Notes: generated by a model not told the origin, from the letters alone. DNA of 64,000 bases from Ooceraea biroi (GCF_003672135.1 NC_039516.1:6679838-6743837), one strand, 5' to 3'. Shown: positions 21,401 to 36,387, counted from the first letter of the stretch. Numbers and translations are program-made.

Positions 21401-24400
21401 CTGTAAAATTATATCGGTCAATAATTGAAGTATCCTTCATCGCCAGGTGTGTCAGTACTCTCAATTTCACGTAGGATTTCTTCGGTTAAAATAATCGTCT
21501 CGCTCGTGCCACGGGGGGTCAAGTGTCATCGACACGGCTGTGAATACGAAGATGTATTCCGAGGATGATGAGACGCGAACGCGGCGAACCTCGTCGAAAG
21601 TAGAAAGTGATCATTATGAAATCCATGACCGTGATCGTAGCTTTTGACAGTTGACGTCATCGCGCGGGCGAGATGACTTATTGTGAAGAGAAGAGGTGCG
21701 AGAGAAGAGCGCGCCGAGGCCTCTCGATTTCTCCTCAAGGTCTGGGTTTCCATGTTTCATGTGTGGGACGCGAAAAGCAGCCTCGACGGTTATGAAAATC
21801 GCGACGTTATGTGCACAGACCTGTCCGTTTAGGCGTCAGACCTCTTCAAGGTCCTCGCGTGCGTGTTGGAATGCGCGAGCTGCATAAAGAGCGATTCCTG
21901 TAGTCTGACTGTTTCCATCGAATTTCGAAAGCGGGATCGCCGAAGGGGATACCTCGGCGGTTTTCTAATCATAATTGCCGATGGATATTCCAAGGATTCC
22001 GAATCGCGCACGCGAACGAGGTACGCATCTGGCTGCGATTAACAGCGAGGATTATTTCGGCAAGAGATGACTGTACGGATAATTGTCCAGCTGGCGATTC
22101 GCAGCTGGCCGTGCGACCTTCGAGATCCCGGCGCGCTCTTCTCGGCCTGCTGGCGAAATTAATCGTCGTGGAGAAAAAAGAAACGAAACCGCGCGCAATT
22201 ATTTCAACAGAGGTTTAGCGGAAAATTTAGCGTGCGAGTGATGGCGTTCGTCTTTAATCTCGGAACGCGATCGCTAAAGATCTTTTTATTACTTGATGTC
22301 GGCGTCGTGTTTCTATTGTTGTTCTATTCTTCTTCTCACGTACGACGATGAGCGTTAGCAGGCGGTTTCGTCAGGACGGATTACGAACGACGTAATCGTG
22401 CTATCTCCCGTCTCGTGCGCTTCATAATTCCAGGCCATCTAGTTGGCAGATAATTTATGGACACGCTCACGAGCGCTTCATCTTGTATTTTTGGTCATCC
22501 GGATGTTGTAGAGTTGTTTTCTTCCGCGTAAAAGCAGTAGCCACGCTCCGGTAGTCTTCATTAATATTGTAGCGGCAGGGAACCATTGTAAATCTAGTTT
22601 TCTACACGGATTTCGCTCACATACTTAGCCGCGTGCTTTTCCGCTCCCGTGTGAAACAGCGTCACATTCATGGCAGATAGAAGATACGTACGGAGATGAC
22701 ATCACGATTCTCGAGAGGAAACGTAAAAAGGACGAGTCGCAATTGACGGTATTATCGATCAAGATAACAGTTGAATATTTAATAATTCAAATCGACAAAC
22801 GGATATAATCAGCAAATAAACTGCAATTCATATATCGCGTGGTAATGATTATTATATCCAGGTAATTACTATAATGTACTAATCACGGCAATTGCATAGG
22901 TAGCATCAATCATTCACACGACAGATAATCATCGCTCGTTTCGTAGTAGCCTGAAGCACTCGAAACGAAATCCTACGATACCACTCGAAATTCCTTCTTT
23001 TTATTACTATGATAATTAAGAATTCTATTCTTAATTAAATATATTAGAATATAAAAATTAGGTTAATTGACAAGCCCGTGCAGAGTTTTTTAGCAAAATT
23101 CAAACGTAGAATTTTGTATGAATTCTTAACCGATTAAGGCAATATTTTATTTAATATCGAGAGTATATGTACATGGACAAGAGTAGTATAAAACGCGGTT
23201 TGCGATGCATATATAATCACTCAATTTATAGTAGTACAATATCCGCCAAACGTTTTGATTGGAGAATATTGTTCAATAGAATTCTAGGTAGAACAACAAA
23301 CTTCTATTGAATATTGTAACAATATTCTATAATAGAAAGTAATAATTAAAAGATAATAATTAAATAATTAAATAATTAAAAATTTTCTTTAACTATTAAC
23401 TATTCGCTGAAAAGAATTTGAAACAAAATCGAAACATTCGACACGAATATCATACTCCTTGAAATTGAGTGATTGAAGTACACGAATCGGCAATCGCGTT
23501 TTAGATTCAACCTGCCACACAATATCTTTGTCTACTTCTTCTTCTTCTACTTCGTGGCTTGAGCGAAACGTGGCTTTTCCGGCAAGTTGCCCGCCTAAAT
23601 GATCGTCATCATCCCGTCACGGGCGTGCGATCTCGAAACCTCACGTTTGCTTTCAGTTACAAATCGAGGTGCACGTACTTGCCGGAAACTCGCGGGAGAG
23701 CTGGTCCGTGCATCCCCGTGCACGGATTTGCTTTCCATCGGTGCGCTTTTGCGCCATAGATCCGCCAGTGAAACCGAATCGTGACGTGCCGCCTTCTTCT
23801 GGTCGTCCCGCTGCCGCTTGATCGGATGCAGCCGATGCTGCATCGGATCGATGCATCGGTGGGGTAAGGGTTCGAGAAGTCAACAGTGGAATCGTGCTCG
23901 AGCGAGGTGAAAGGTGAAAGTCGCGCCGCGCCGGCCGCAGGCACGTATGGGTACGGTGGAGGCATGCGCCTGCTTTAACGTGCTTTAACGAGGAAGACAC
24001 ATACGAGCGTATCGCGAGATCCATCGCTGGAGATCTATCGCTCTCCATAAAATCGTCTTGCATCTTGTTAAATTGATTATTTCTAGTGTACTCGACTCTT
24101 TACATATACGACTCTCTACGTATTCTTCTCGGCGTTATGTATGCCGCGAATATAGATAAAGATTTTTAATTTCCCAGAATGTCGATTTTCCATTTTCCTC
24201 CTGGTCAAATGGATAGCTACCTATTTGTTTCCGTGGAACTGTGATAGCATAAATTTTTGGCTGGGATCTTTGATTTCTATTCTACCATACGCTCGGTTTC
24301 ATGGATTCCAGATTCCACAGAATCCTGTTCCCATAAATCATTAGTCCTGCAAATCTCTGAACCGGGAATCCTCATAGGAATTCTGAATGTGTGTGCGTAA

Positions 24401-27400
24401 GGATTTTCCCGAGACTCACGACGCATTAAATTACGGAGCATAAGAGAGAAATTCTTGTTATAGACGTAGCTCCGGTGCAATAGCGGGGAATCGGCATGAT
24501 TGCACAAATCGGAGATTCCAATTAAGCTGAATTAAATAAAAATTAAGAACCGTTGTACAGACTGCGATGGATAATGATGATAGGCTTGCGCGCACGGTTT
24601 GCGAAGTTAATTCAAGCGAGTGAGAACAACAAAGGATTATCACGCAACTCGCGTGTGTAGCAACAATTCGACATCTCTGAACGCAAGAAAACTTGAGCGG
24701 AGAAATCCACTCGCAACGCGGTTGGGGACGAACGAAAATCGTCTACCGACAGTGTGGCGCGCACCTGTCACGTTCGAGAAAATTACATTTGTCATCGCAC
24801 CTATTCGGCGTAATTGTGCGGCATACGCAACGCGTAATTGATACCTACGTCGATATCATTAAACTATATACCAAATGCAACCGCGTCGCGGTTTTGCGGC
24901 GCGTGCGACGCTTTTAAGCGCAGTGGCGAGTTACGAAAAATGCATACTTCGTCTGCTTCTCATCTATTTTTCGTAAAATACGTGCACTGCTATCGCTTCG
25001 GGATGATACTTTCGATTCATTTGGGGGGAAGAGGGCCCGTCACGTTTACAAATCAAATTAATACGCCGACACTAATTACGTGTTAATTAGCACGTGCGTT
25101 CCCCTTCGCGCGGCCTCGGCGGGCGCGGGGAGACGGATTCTTTCGACATCCTCTGCCAACTCCGTCGTGCATTAGGATATCATAATTCGAGCCTCGAAGA
25201 AACGCGGCGGGTTGATGTCCGCGCCGTGTAATTATCGTGCGAAATTCGTGTAGCTTTTGCGCAGCCGGCTCGGCCGTAACGTTGTTGTTTGCGGTCGCGC
25301 GATTAGGCAAGTGTAACATGCACTTGAGATGTTGCGGTTTTTCTTGCCGCAGCATTCGTCCGCCGCCTCTTCGTCGATGTCGGCATTTTAATAACGAGGC
25401 GGGACGACACTCGTTTATTACGGAGGTTTCATAACGAGTGTCTTTCGGGGCCGGCTCCGTTCTGGAACCGTGTTACTCGGTAGCTATTACTCGGATCCGC
25501 GTCCGATGCATACAGTCTGTTCGGAGCAATCGATTGTGAGAATTACGACGGAAATCAAGATTACTGACAAAGGTACTCTGAAACATCCTTGATGATGCAC
25601 AATGCAAGTGTTGAAACTGCGAAACAGAGAACGCGGGGTCATTGCGATGAGAAACAATTGAATCGCTATTCACGGTAATTCAGGTGGCTGATATACAGAT
25701 TTAAACTTCATTAATACAAAGTGGCGTCTTCTCATAAAATATCAAAGTTCTAATGTATCGTTAGCGGCCGCTTCGAATTCGCTTCGCGAAGATAATTATA
25801 TTCACCTGACTATGCGTTTTTGAATCATCGCTGTAAGTTTGTTTTAAGACACAAACATTGTTCGAGACTCTCCCGTCGTTTTTAACGACGGCAGACAGGC
25901 GTCCCATATATTGTTAAGAAGTACGCGATAACGGAGCCGTCTGGTGCAACGGTACTATGTAAACGGCGAGAGGCTCGTAGATGAAATTACGGCGATGCAT
26001 CTTCGCTGGTAGCTCGCTGGTAGCGCGCGCAATATTTCACCCGTGGTGAACGCGAAATTGTTCGTAGCGCGTTAAATTAAATTCGAAATCAAGCGGCGGG
26101 GAACCTCTCGCGGCGCGCCGCGAGCTGGTCAACGCTAATGACGCGAATGGCGCTAATGACGAAACGATTCAAGTACGGGGCCAGCGGTGGCTCGCGTGGC
26201 TCGGTTCTCTCGACACAGTGAAAACTGTTACGTCCGATAGGTCTGGGTTACGGGGACATCGATTTCCTTATACATCGTCGGTAGACGTTCGCCGGCTGCT
26301 GAAACATGCCGCCTCCATGAAAAATCGCTGCTGCTCGCGCTGATTTCTACTGTACAATGTCAGTCGGCTCTGGCCACCAAATACGTAACTCTCCGTATAA
26401 TGCGCGACAGTCGGGAAAATGGGATTTCATCTGGAAAACTGGGGACAGGCATCGCCGCGTTCGGCGACGGCGACGGCGAAAAATCACGCGACTGGAATTC
26501 CTTGACCGTGTTAATCGATGGATCCCGCGTCCTCTTCATCCTCATCGCACTCACAGCGTTTCGCGATCGTCGGGCGAAACTCTCTGACGGCCCCCTTTTC
26601 CGACCTCCCACGTTGACGAGGGAACCATCGTCGCAATCGCGAGAAAGATCGCATTTTTGTCTCGAATGCGACAAATTCGGCGATGTGTCATTCAAGTCGT
26701 TTTTACTGGGTCGCAAAAATTTGCGCGCGGTCATTTGGCAGAGATTCGGCCGTGGGTTTTTGTCGCACTGAGACACAATTCATATTTCAACAAGCCGCAT
26801 CGTCCGCGAATCTTTATACGGCTGTAAAAACGTGCCCTCCGGCGGGAAAGCGTGAACTTTACTGCGAAATTCCTCACGGTGGGCACGCGCGTTTTCAAGC
26901 GCGTTCATTGACATTTAATATTTTCTTTGCGCACATACGAACGTGGTCCATCTCTCCTCCCTTTCGTCTTCATTCTCTCCCGCCTACCACTATGCCCCTC
27001 CACATGGTGTCACGGTTTTTTGTCAAGCTCTCCAGGCACGTGTCTCTACTGTTATATGGTGCTGTAGAAAACGCATCTCGAGTACGGCGACCAGCGAAAG
27101 GATGTCACTATGTAAGACGGACACGTGCGACGCAATAAAGATTGCGGGATAAATTTTACGTGTGACTGAATTCGGAAAAAGTACTCGGCGATTTCTTGCT
27201 GCGAGAAGAGTCCGTTTTAAATTTTTACGCAGCAAGGATTCAAACATGTAACAAGATGATAATCGTAATGTTACACGATAGAAGTCGGTCGACGGCATTC
27301 GCATTATTATCTATACACAAGGTTCTTTTTACCCTCTGAATTATGTATTTGGTCCAAAAATCTTTTCGGACGTCGCCGTCCTTTCGAAGCGGGCCATCGA

Positions 27401-29141
27401 TTTTCCGATGCGGAAACGAAATTGCTTTCTTTCCAGAACAAATTTATTTGTTCGCACGATTGACCGAATTACGTGATCAGCTGTGTGGAACCGTTAAATT
27501 CACATTAAGGAGCATATTGAATGAGAATTTCCTCTCCGCGTTCTTCTCGAGCATTATCCCGCGGTACAAGTCAATCAATCACGGAACACCGAGAATTTTG
27601 CGAGAAAGTTTACATTGCACAATTTTTTTCTCTCCACGTCAGTAAGCCCCAGAATCATATTACTTAACGAACAAATTTTATGATACATTTAATATACATA
27701 TGATATGCAATATGATACATACAAGATAAGGAAAAAACGGATATAACTTTTTTTCATCTTAAATGTCGTAATCTTAATTTATGATGAATGTCGTAACAAT
27801 ACGCGCGAATTGATCAGTAGTCGATAATTATTTTATGGGAAGTACATCAACATGTTTTGACATGTTAAAATCGCGGGTTGTAAAACCTTTGCCAGTGCCT
27901 CTTCGTGGTCCTTGCATCACTGAGTTCGCATTTTCATCGGGACACGATAGAGTCTAAAGATGTTGTAAAGTCTTCTTGTCTTGTTCTCACGCGTTTCGAA
28001 ATATCTAATCCGCGAAGATAAATGTCACGAGCCATATGCAACGAAAATTCCAATAATCATTTTTTCGTCTGCTCTTGCGCATGGAGTCGGTTGCGCGGAA
28101 GGCATGAAAAATGACTTTAATCGCGAACTAGCAATATGATTTTATTTTTCTCGCGTGTCGCCGACGGAAAGCAAGATATGTCATCTTTTACGTTGCTTTC
28201 CTCGAAATTTCCGCAAACCGTCGAGGACATCGAGGAAATGCAATCTTTCACATATTTTGTGATGGTCTTTCGCGATTACTTTTCAGTGCAAAAGAAAGCT
28301 TTACAATTGCAGCAATGCACATGGAAAATCGAAATGGTTATCGCAACTAAAACTGAAGACTGCTGCATTATTTGTTTCTCGCTGCTTTCAACGCGTTTAA
28401 CTGTTTGTGTTGTCAGATGTACATACTTGAAGAACAAGAAAAACTACACAGCATCTGCATGCTACGTATGTACGTGCAACAAGTGTGATTCGCATCGTCG
28501 TCGTGCGTGCGTGCGTACTTCGTAAGTATATGTGTACATATCTATATGTATTTTATATTCACACGTGTATACCCACTTTCTTCGAGGATGCGGTGACCAA
28601 AACGAGCAATCATCATTTCTCACTCTCACTCTCGCACAATGATTCTCACACTCGCTTCTCTTTTCTCTTTCAGCTGAGGTCTGCTTGTGGCTTTGACATC
28701 GCACGTTCAAGGAAAGTAACGAGCGCGCGAGCAAAATTTCATCGGCAGGTACCCGCTTGTGTTACAAGCAGATCTCGATCTCACCAATGAAATCTTCAGA
28801 TAATCTTTCAATGCTCAAGAGATGAGCGCTATTTATAAAAGACGCTGTTATACTAATGTCGGATTAAATGGAGGAGCAATATGTTTGAATGAGTCGCAGC
28901 ATCTCGATCTATTTAATAATCTTTTTGATATGTTATATATTATATGTCATATATTATATACATAAGAATGAATAATTTATCATATTTTATATACTTATGT
29001 TATAAATGAAGATTTTAGGAAAATCGTAATCCATAGTCCAAGTAACGAAATTCTAAGATTTTATTTAAATTGGTAACAAGATTGATCTTTACTTGAACGT
29101 GTGCCGATGCGATGTGTGAAATGGAAAATTTCAAGACTCAC
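21401..29141 (-). other. probable long 5' UTR intron of the ZP gene
   Basis: About 7.7 kb lie between the acceptor that precedes the ZP start codon (ATTTTACAG|GCGGAGG at 21401-21400) and a strong donor at 29141 (TTCAG|GTGAGTC, minus strand). The interval is mostly moderate-GC, CpG-rich DNA with AT-rich patches (about 22750-23420 and 27650-27800). Many chance open frames occur, rich in Arg and Ser and often overlapping in several frames. None looks like a protein. Such long first introns often hold enhancers, but no specific site could be assigned. Confidence 0.5.
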
Positions 29142-29258
29142 CTGAAGTGAAATCCTTGCCGCGGAAAACGATTGCTGTCAGGTAGCCAAAGACGATCTTC
29201 CTTCGCGGATCGGCCGGAAGATTCGTGTTGTGCGCGCGCTTATGAGAAAGGTGAGAGT
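29142..29258 (-). other. candidate noncoding first exon of the ZP gene
   Basis: On the minus strand, an initiator-like TTCACTC (transcription start near 29258) is followed by about 117 bases that end in TTCAG|GTGAGTC, an excellent donor. No open frame of note lies within it. The next good minus-strand acceptor preceding a start codon is the ZP acceptor at 21400. Linking the two is inference. Confidence 0.55.
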
Positions 29259-29286
29259 GAATAGCTGGGAGCATCTTCATTCAAGC

Positions 29287-29294
29287 TTTATATA
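29287..29294 (-). promoter_or_regulatory. TATA box (TATATAAA) for the ZP gene transcript
   Basis: TATATAAA on the minus strand lies about 30-36 bases upstream of the initiator-like TTCACT near 29258. It is followed by an exon-like segment with a strong donor. TATA-driven promoters are typical of tightly timed cuticle and developmental genes, which would fit a ZP protein. Confidence 0.6.
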
Positions 29295-29299
29295 GGTAT

Positions 29300-32200
29300 T
29301 GTACCCCCTTACCTAGGCACACTCTGTAGAAAGAGCGTGCCATCACCGAGCCCGCCGTAATTTTATCATCAACGAGATAAAAAAAGCGTTCTCCCCCCCT
29401 CGCTGACGAAATTGCATTAGGCGAAAATATCCCACATTCGAAGTTCCGTCCAAGTTTACGCCCCATCCATTTAAAATTTTTGTCGTCGAATGAATTGTCT
29501 CTCATTGTTACGTATAATATCGTCTTGTTATTATACAATATTCTGGCCTTGTAACGATGATAAATCGTTTTTAAAAAACTAAAGAATTAAATTTTCTCTC
29601 TCTGAATAAAATATTATTAATAACATAGCACGAGATTTTATATAGCTTTTATGCATTTTATGTAATACTTGTTAATTAATCATTACGAGATAATAAAATT
29701 ATAAATAGAATTATATCAGTGAAATCGAATAATTTATTTGATTTTAATTAAGATTGTACTTTTAGCTTAATTCATGTCAAACACAAAAATATTAAAGCTT
29801 GCGAGTGTAATATATTATATAATTTGGGGCATCGACAGAAGATCGGAAATAAACCTCCTTGCAGAAATAGTATCGTGCATCCTACATCCTCCACAAAGGT
29901 TTTATTGCATTCTGTGCTCTACGAAATAAGCGTGAATCGATAAAAACCAGTTAAATGATTTATGTGCTCGATATTATCGCAGGTATACTACAACAGCGCT
30001 TCCTTTGCGATTTGGTGTTTAAGAAAGTGGCTCTCTGAGTCACGTTCGGGAATAATGATGATAATATATGAATTCCTACGTCCGGAGATTTGTCACTATT
30101 ACGAAGAGAGATGACAGATGCGTTGTTTTCCAGATACGGAGCAAATTTCTAATTTGGTGATCGCTGGAAAATCTATATTTTTGCGCGAGTGAAGCACGAC
30201 GTTCTCCCTCGCGCCAGAGGATGAATTTTCCGCATGCGACCTAATTCGTCCGTCCTGAATTCGTTTATAACTCGTATAATAGACGCCCCGTATGACGAAC
30301 CTTATGCAACTGTGCTTCAAAACACGCTCTTTCTATGGTAATTACATCGTTCAACGGTACCCATATTAGTTGAATTAATGAGGTAATAAAGGAGAATTAT
30401 ATTCTTCTTACGAGTTCGATATGACGAACATCATTCTGCGGTCCTTTTGAAGCTTGTCGAAAAACACATACTAGAATTTTAATTAATTTGATTAACATTA
30501 TTAAATTTCAGCTGAAATATTATTTCCTATCTTTTAATTTTATTATGATGTTATAATAGAAGAGTTGGTGTTATCTAACTCTCACTAATAGTCAATGTCC
30601 CACTTTTAAGACACAACTTATATAATGAACAAGATTGAATAAATAGTAAATGATAAATTATTTAGAATCTAATTTCCAAACTAATTAAAGTAATGATAAA
30701 CATAATATGAGAAATTATTCCTACAAAAATAATAGATAAAGTGCTAGTCGCGCGCGTATACGCGCGCGCGAACGAGTTTTATAAGAAATCTTTTTAATAC
30801 AATCATGGTCTTCAACGGATTAAAGTTCACTAAGGTTCAACGTCGACCTCATTTTTTTCTGCGCCTCCACCTAAAGATAGAACTTCGAAGGGACAGGGGA
30901 CCGGAGATCGAATCTTAGTTAACCGTAAGTAACTTTATGAAATTCGCTTTGTGTCATTTGTGAACTACGTTATGGCACGGTGCCCGAATATGGGATGATG
31001 GAAATCAGACTCGTAACAAAATCGGAAGTTTTATCGACAGCGCGACCTTTAACCGGACTGGAGAATGGAGACTTTATAAAAGAGAAAGTGGACATAGGAA
31101 CAATCTGGGCGGAAATATATTCCGTCGGATCCTCGCCGGGCGCAATAGCCGAGAGAGGTTTCCGCGCAAATTTCATGGGACACATTTTATCGCAACGAAA
31201 CGAAAAAAAAAAAGAAGAGGCTCCCTCCGGTGTCGTGAGACAACCGGTAGCCGAATATTCCAGCACGAAACGGCAAATCGACGCATGCAATATTCATCGC
31301 GCTTCCGCGCGCGATAGTCCAATCACTCGCGCGAGGGTGGCGAGCGAGCGAGCAAGCGAGCAGCGTTAGAGAGTGCATCGACGCATCTGGCGCCGCAACT
31401 GTCCATCATGTGCCGTCATTAAGTGTCATTAAACGCGCCCACGCGCGCTTCGCAGAGGCATTTCGGGTGGATGGATTTCAATCGGAACCCGCGGTTTGCC
31501 CGCGCATGATAGTATCATAATTTCCGCGAGATTGCAACAAAGTGCGAAGGTACTATTCTCGCGACGTGCTGCCACCTGCTCGCGCGCATTAATCACGCGT
31601 GCACGCTGCATCGATATCGCGCGCACCGAGAGGACGATTTCGCGCGAGCGGCCGCGCGCTATTAAATCGCACGGAAAAAAGGTTTACGGCGTGGTGAAAA
31701 TTTTCTCCGGTGCGTCCGCGCGTGGTTCGCGGTGCCTGCGGTGCGGTGCGATTATCGGTTAAGCAACGCGCCAGGAACCGGACGGGATAAAGGGAACGTT
31801 CTCTGTCTTACTGGCGTCTGAAAGTGCCGGCGGAGCCGGAGAGTTTTCCGGAGCGGGCTCGCGCAATAGCGCGCCGCGTTTCAGTGGCGTTAATAAATTT
31901 AACGAGATAATCTCGGTAATAACGGACGGTTACTCACGGTTCACGCCTCATGAGTTTCATTCCCGTGCCGAACCGCGCAGTTTCGACGTCCGCACGCGCG
32001 CGTGAACGCAAGATTGGAGCTCTCGTTTGGAAATTACGAGGGCATACGGAGGTCGGGGGAAGAGATGAAATCATGCGGAATTAATCGCAGGCATCACGCT
32101 TCCTTACGGCGCTACTTTATTCGATATACGCATTCGTACATAAAGTACAATAATACGTTATTCGAGCGACCCTTTGTTCTGCTCGACGGCTCTTCCGCTC

Positions 32201-35200
32201 CTCTAAGGTACAACAATATCGTGCTGTAATCGACGCATTACTCGTGCCTATATAATTATTCCTCGTTACCATAACTCTCCCAAGCATCCCTATTACGTCA
32301 CGCGTCAAATAATAAAACCATCACGTGCCCCGGTACCAATTACCTTCACGCACACACCTGCTCGCCCGCGGAAACGCGGAGAAAAAGATTGTTGAAGACT
32401 CGCATGTTATTATGCCTTAACGTGCGGCAGTATATGCCTAACGCAAGGCAGTATAGGGAAAAGGAATACGCGTATTACGTATCGAAAGACTAGTGGTAAG
32501 AAAATATATAAATAATGTATGGAGAGAGAGATATATGTATATATATGAAAATAGTAATACGCAGAAATGCATAAGAGCGTGGCGAGTCAAGTATACGGGC
32601 ATAAAATATGCATGATGTAAAAAGGCCTTGATATCGTGCGTCAAATTTGAGTTCGTGGCTTGCAAAAAAAAATATATATATACATATATATAAGAAGAAT
32701 ATATATGGAAAAAATATCTTTCCTCATAGATTACATAAATTTTCAAGGAAAGAGAAATAGCGAAAGCGATATTGATTTTCCTGACAGGTATATACGGATT
32801 CCATGCCATACATAATTCTATTCATCTAACATGAGGTTCTCTTTCTCACTGTTATCTCTAAAATGGATATTAAACATAATTATGGTCGACGTTAAATTAC
32901 AGCAAGAACGTGGACCAAGGTAACACAATACCAGGTGCAGCATTCATTAAGACCATAACGATATAACAATAACATCAAGAACCGGATCTCACTGCGCTGT
33001 GTAAAAATCAACAGAAGCTATCACGAGGAAGCGCGAGATCAAACGAGATCACCGGGTCGCAGCTTCCTCCCGCGCTATTCCGCATCGTAATCGCGGATCG
33101 TAATCGCGCCTCCACCCGCGCGATGATTACACCTGCGCAGGTTTCTCACATTAAAGTGTGCTACCGAGTTCCTCCGAGGCGGAGACACCAGCAGCTGCTG
33201 ACATATTATTACATTACATTACATTACAGTCGGGGCGTTTACACAATCCTGGATCTCCGCGTGCGCCTTCTGTTCTGTCCCGCGTGTCGAAACGACGCGA
33301 CGATCGCGCGATATCGCGCCATATCGAGCCTTCGTGTGATAACCGCCTCGCCATCAATCATCGTGAGCATACGGACGTCGTACATCGCAGCGTCGACACG
33401 CCGCCGGCGTGATTGGATACTTGCGCCTCCATTTCGAAGCACGAGATTATTAATTATCCGGGACGCTGCCGTCCCTGCGGAGTTATCAATCGCGCGCGAC
33501 GGTGCATCCCGGACAAGTTTCGAGATAATCTTCGAGTCCTAACGGGCACTTAATATCCGATCGCTTCCGGCCCAATTTTCCGACATCCGGGGTGAACTCC
33601 GTGATGGCAACGCGAAACGCCGATTGCAGGCGCGAAAATCGTTCGGATTGTCGAATGTGCGGACGCGAGACGTTTCTCCGATTGATTCGCCGAGAGGCTG
33701 CGGGCCGGATCAAGCTCTCCGCGGAATTCTACATTGTATTTGCACAGGCTGACCATATATTTTACACACGTTTGTATTACCTATACTAAACGCCCGCGGT
33801 AAAAACGAGTACGCCCGCGCGCGCGCGAATCTCGTTGCGACACGTTAATTCTGCTCACCGTTTAGTTTGCCAAACGCAATATTTGCAATGCAAATATTCG
33901 GACGCGTGCGGGTTATTAATGATATCATATTTCTTCGTTTTACGGTAGGTATATATCCGCTGGCCGCGAAGTGTACGGTTTCCTCTCTGCGCGTAATGCA
34001 TGATTACGCACCCGCGCGTGTTCCGTCCGAAATTACTCGGCCGACCGGCTCGTTCCTCATCCCTAGATAAAGATCAAATTTCCCTGGCTACCGCCCCGAT
34101 CGCGATAAACGGTGATTCGCGAATTAATTTGCGCTACGAAAATCTACGAGAGATCAGCTACGTCACTCTTCCGCGACAAAAATTCGGTAATTGCCTCACG
34201 CTGAGAAGCAACGTGAACCGCTTGGCGCATTTTCGCAAGATTCATCAATCCGGCCGGATCTCATTTATCACTTATCGATTTCTTTCATCGACAAATCGGA
34301 TTACCGTTACGCGTCAATTTGTCAACGATATTTGACGAGCGAGAAATTTCGGTGAAAGCCCCGTGTCTATATCTCGCGCGCGATATTTATTAAATCTCAT
34401 TTTTGCAAGACTGCTACGTCTTTTCGAAATTTACTGCTTTCATAGGGCAACACGCGCGCGCGCGCAACCTAATTTTATCCGATGGATGCATTATTATTGC
34501 CCGGTGAGCTGTTTCCGCAGCGCGTATATCGGGAAAAGCCAAAGCCGCGGGATTTATGATTTCAATTACAATTTCGTGAAATTCGGTTTCCCGCGAAACA
34601 ACGTTTCAAGTAGCCGCGCCTCGCCTGCGTCCTTTAATTTTGCATCGCGCGAATACGGGAAACGGCAAGATTTACGAGGGAAATCCGTCGGGCTTTTTAC
34701 CGGCAACGGGATTACGAGATTGAAACTGCACCTATCACAAGCAAGCGGAACGGAGTCGTAAAGCTCGGCGGTGCTGAAACGGCCGCTCGATCCTTATCGC
34801 CCGAAAAATCGATGCAACTCGTATTTTCCGCGACGTTTAAGCGCGCGATTTCGCAACAGCCGCTTTTATCCGTGTCATCTCCACACGCACGAATTCTCGC
34901 ACAATGCGAGAACGTTTGCCGCGGAGTTTAGCATCGCGCTTTCTCACCGCACTAATTCCGCGCGCATTCTCGAGCGCCGTTTGATTGTGATTTCGTAATA
35001 CTGATACATCCACCAGCCTCTCTCGCGCGATTGTTCGCCTGCTCCAATTAATTCCGGTTGCTACGTGCAACGCGGCAAGACCGCGCACAAAGAGACGGCG
35101 TCGCGTTTACCTTACGGGCGGGATCTCCTGGAGACAAGACAAAAAAAAGAGAAGAAAAGCGTGGCGCTAAGAGGCGCTAAAGACTAATTTTCGAGAGGCC

Positions 35201-36387
35201 GCGCTTCTTTGAAGTCCGTGAAGCGTGAGCGATCCGTCAATCGATTCGCTTTCTGGGTTACCACCTGTCGTTCGCCGGGATTATGCAAAGTCCCGACCGA
35301 CAGTGGACCGCGGAGAAAATGTGTAATTAATCAACAGATATTGTTGAACGGTCGTCATGACTGTTGCACGCGCGGACGAGCGCGCGTTTTACGACCTTAC
35401 TACGGCCGCACAAAGAGCGCTGTCACTTTCTCGCGACGCTCTTTTAGAATACTGGACGATCCCAGGTTACGGATGTTACGGTCGTCACGTAGAAAAAGAA
35501 GCAACGAACAAAACAGGAAGAAGAATGAAATGCATCTGTATACGATTCACATCGAGAGATTCGCGACGATCGATCCTCGACTGCGGCAACACCTACTCGA
35601 GGATCGTCTCAAGGATCATCGTTCCCGTTTAAATGACGGACAAAGAACGCTCCTGGCATTTGTTTCGCGTGGTCCGGCTGGTTTCTCTCCCGTGCAAACA
35701 GGACTGACCGAATATTTTCTTTTTCTTCTTCTTCTCTCGAAACCGCTTCCCGAACCGCCGCAAATTGCGTTAACTCCTACTCGCCCGGCGGGCGAGCCGG
35801 CGAGATCTCTTCAGGAAGCCGAGGACGGCAAACATTGCGCAAATAACGATACGTCGATGTAGTCATCACGTAGGAGACGCGTTCGGTCGATAGAAAGTTA
35901 ACCGTGTCCCGTACGGCACACGGTTACGATACAATAGCGGCGATATGCGCTCCTGTAACATCAGAGATGCGGATAAGTGCCGCGGGGAGACGACGTGCGG
36001 ATGAACGCTTCGTCTATAATATCGCATGATCATTACAATTGTCGCCACTTATTTCACTGTGAGCGCGGCGTAAGAGCGATGATTTCGCGAGGGGTTGCGC
36101 AAGACCGCGAGCCGATGCCCGACGGCCGGATCCTCGATGATACGGCGATGGCTCTTCCTCCTTTTTTCTCTTATCGCGGGTCAAGCGTTCTCAAAGCGCT
36201 CGCCGCGCAGCGAGAGTGCGTCGCGTAGCGGCGAAAAATCTGCGCATCACGGTAGCACGCGTTTGGCATGTCGAAACAAAAGCGGGACGAGAGTCAACGC
36301 GCCTGTCGCTGTCGTAGTTCGTACTCGTGAGCCCGAGTGAGAGAGTCGCGAGGAGGGTGAAAAATCCGCGCCGATCATTCGTTCGCG
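29300..36387. other. CpG-rich intergenic region, no gene recognised
   Basis: It contains AT-rich patches (29570-29830, 30480-30740, 32500-32720 with TA repeats) within CpG-rich DNA containing many CGCG runs, for example 30748-30770. Open frames up to about 217 codons occur (35209-35862), but they begin at non-ATG codons, are Arg/Ser-rich and overlap others. I treat them as chance. The last few hundred bases (about 36050-36387) are probably the promoter and 5' UTR of the Myb/SANT gene. Confidence 0.55.

Noticed and set aside
28136..28525. 129-residue ATG frame with cysteines (CYVCTCNKC)
   Set aside because: No signal peptide or family resemblance, no flanking splice signals examined fit an exon, and it lies within the probable ZP 5' intron on the opposite strand.
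32500..32720. TA-rich repeats as a possible origin or promoter
   Set aside because: Simple low-complexity TA and A tracts without any associated transcript signal.
35209..35862. 217-codon open frame upstream of the Myb/SANT gene
   Set aside because: It begins at a non-ATG codon, is Arg-rich, overlaps other frames and has no recognisable motif. CpG-rich DNA yields such frames by chance.
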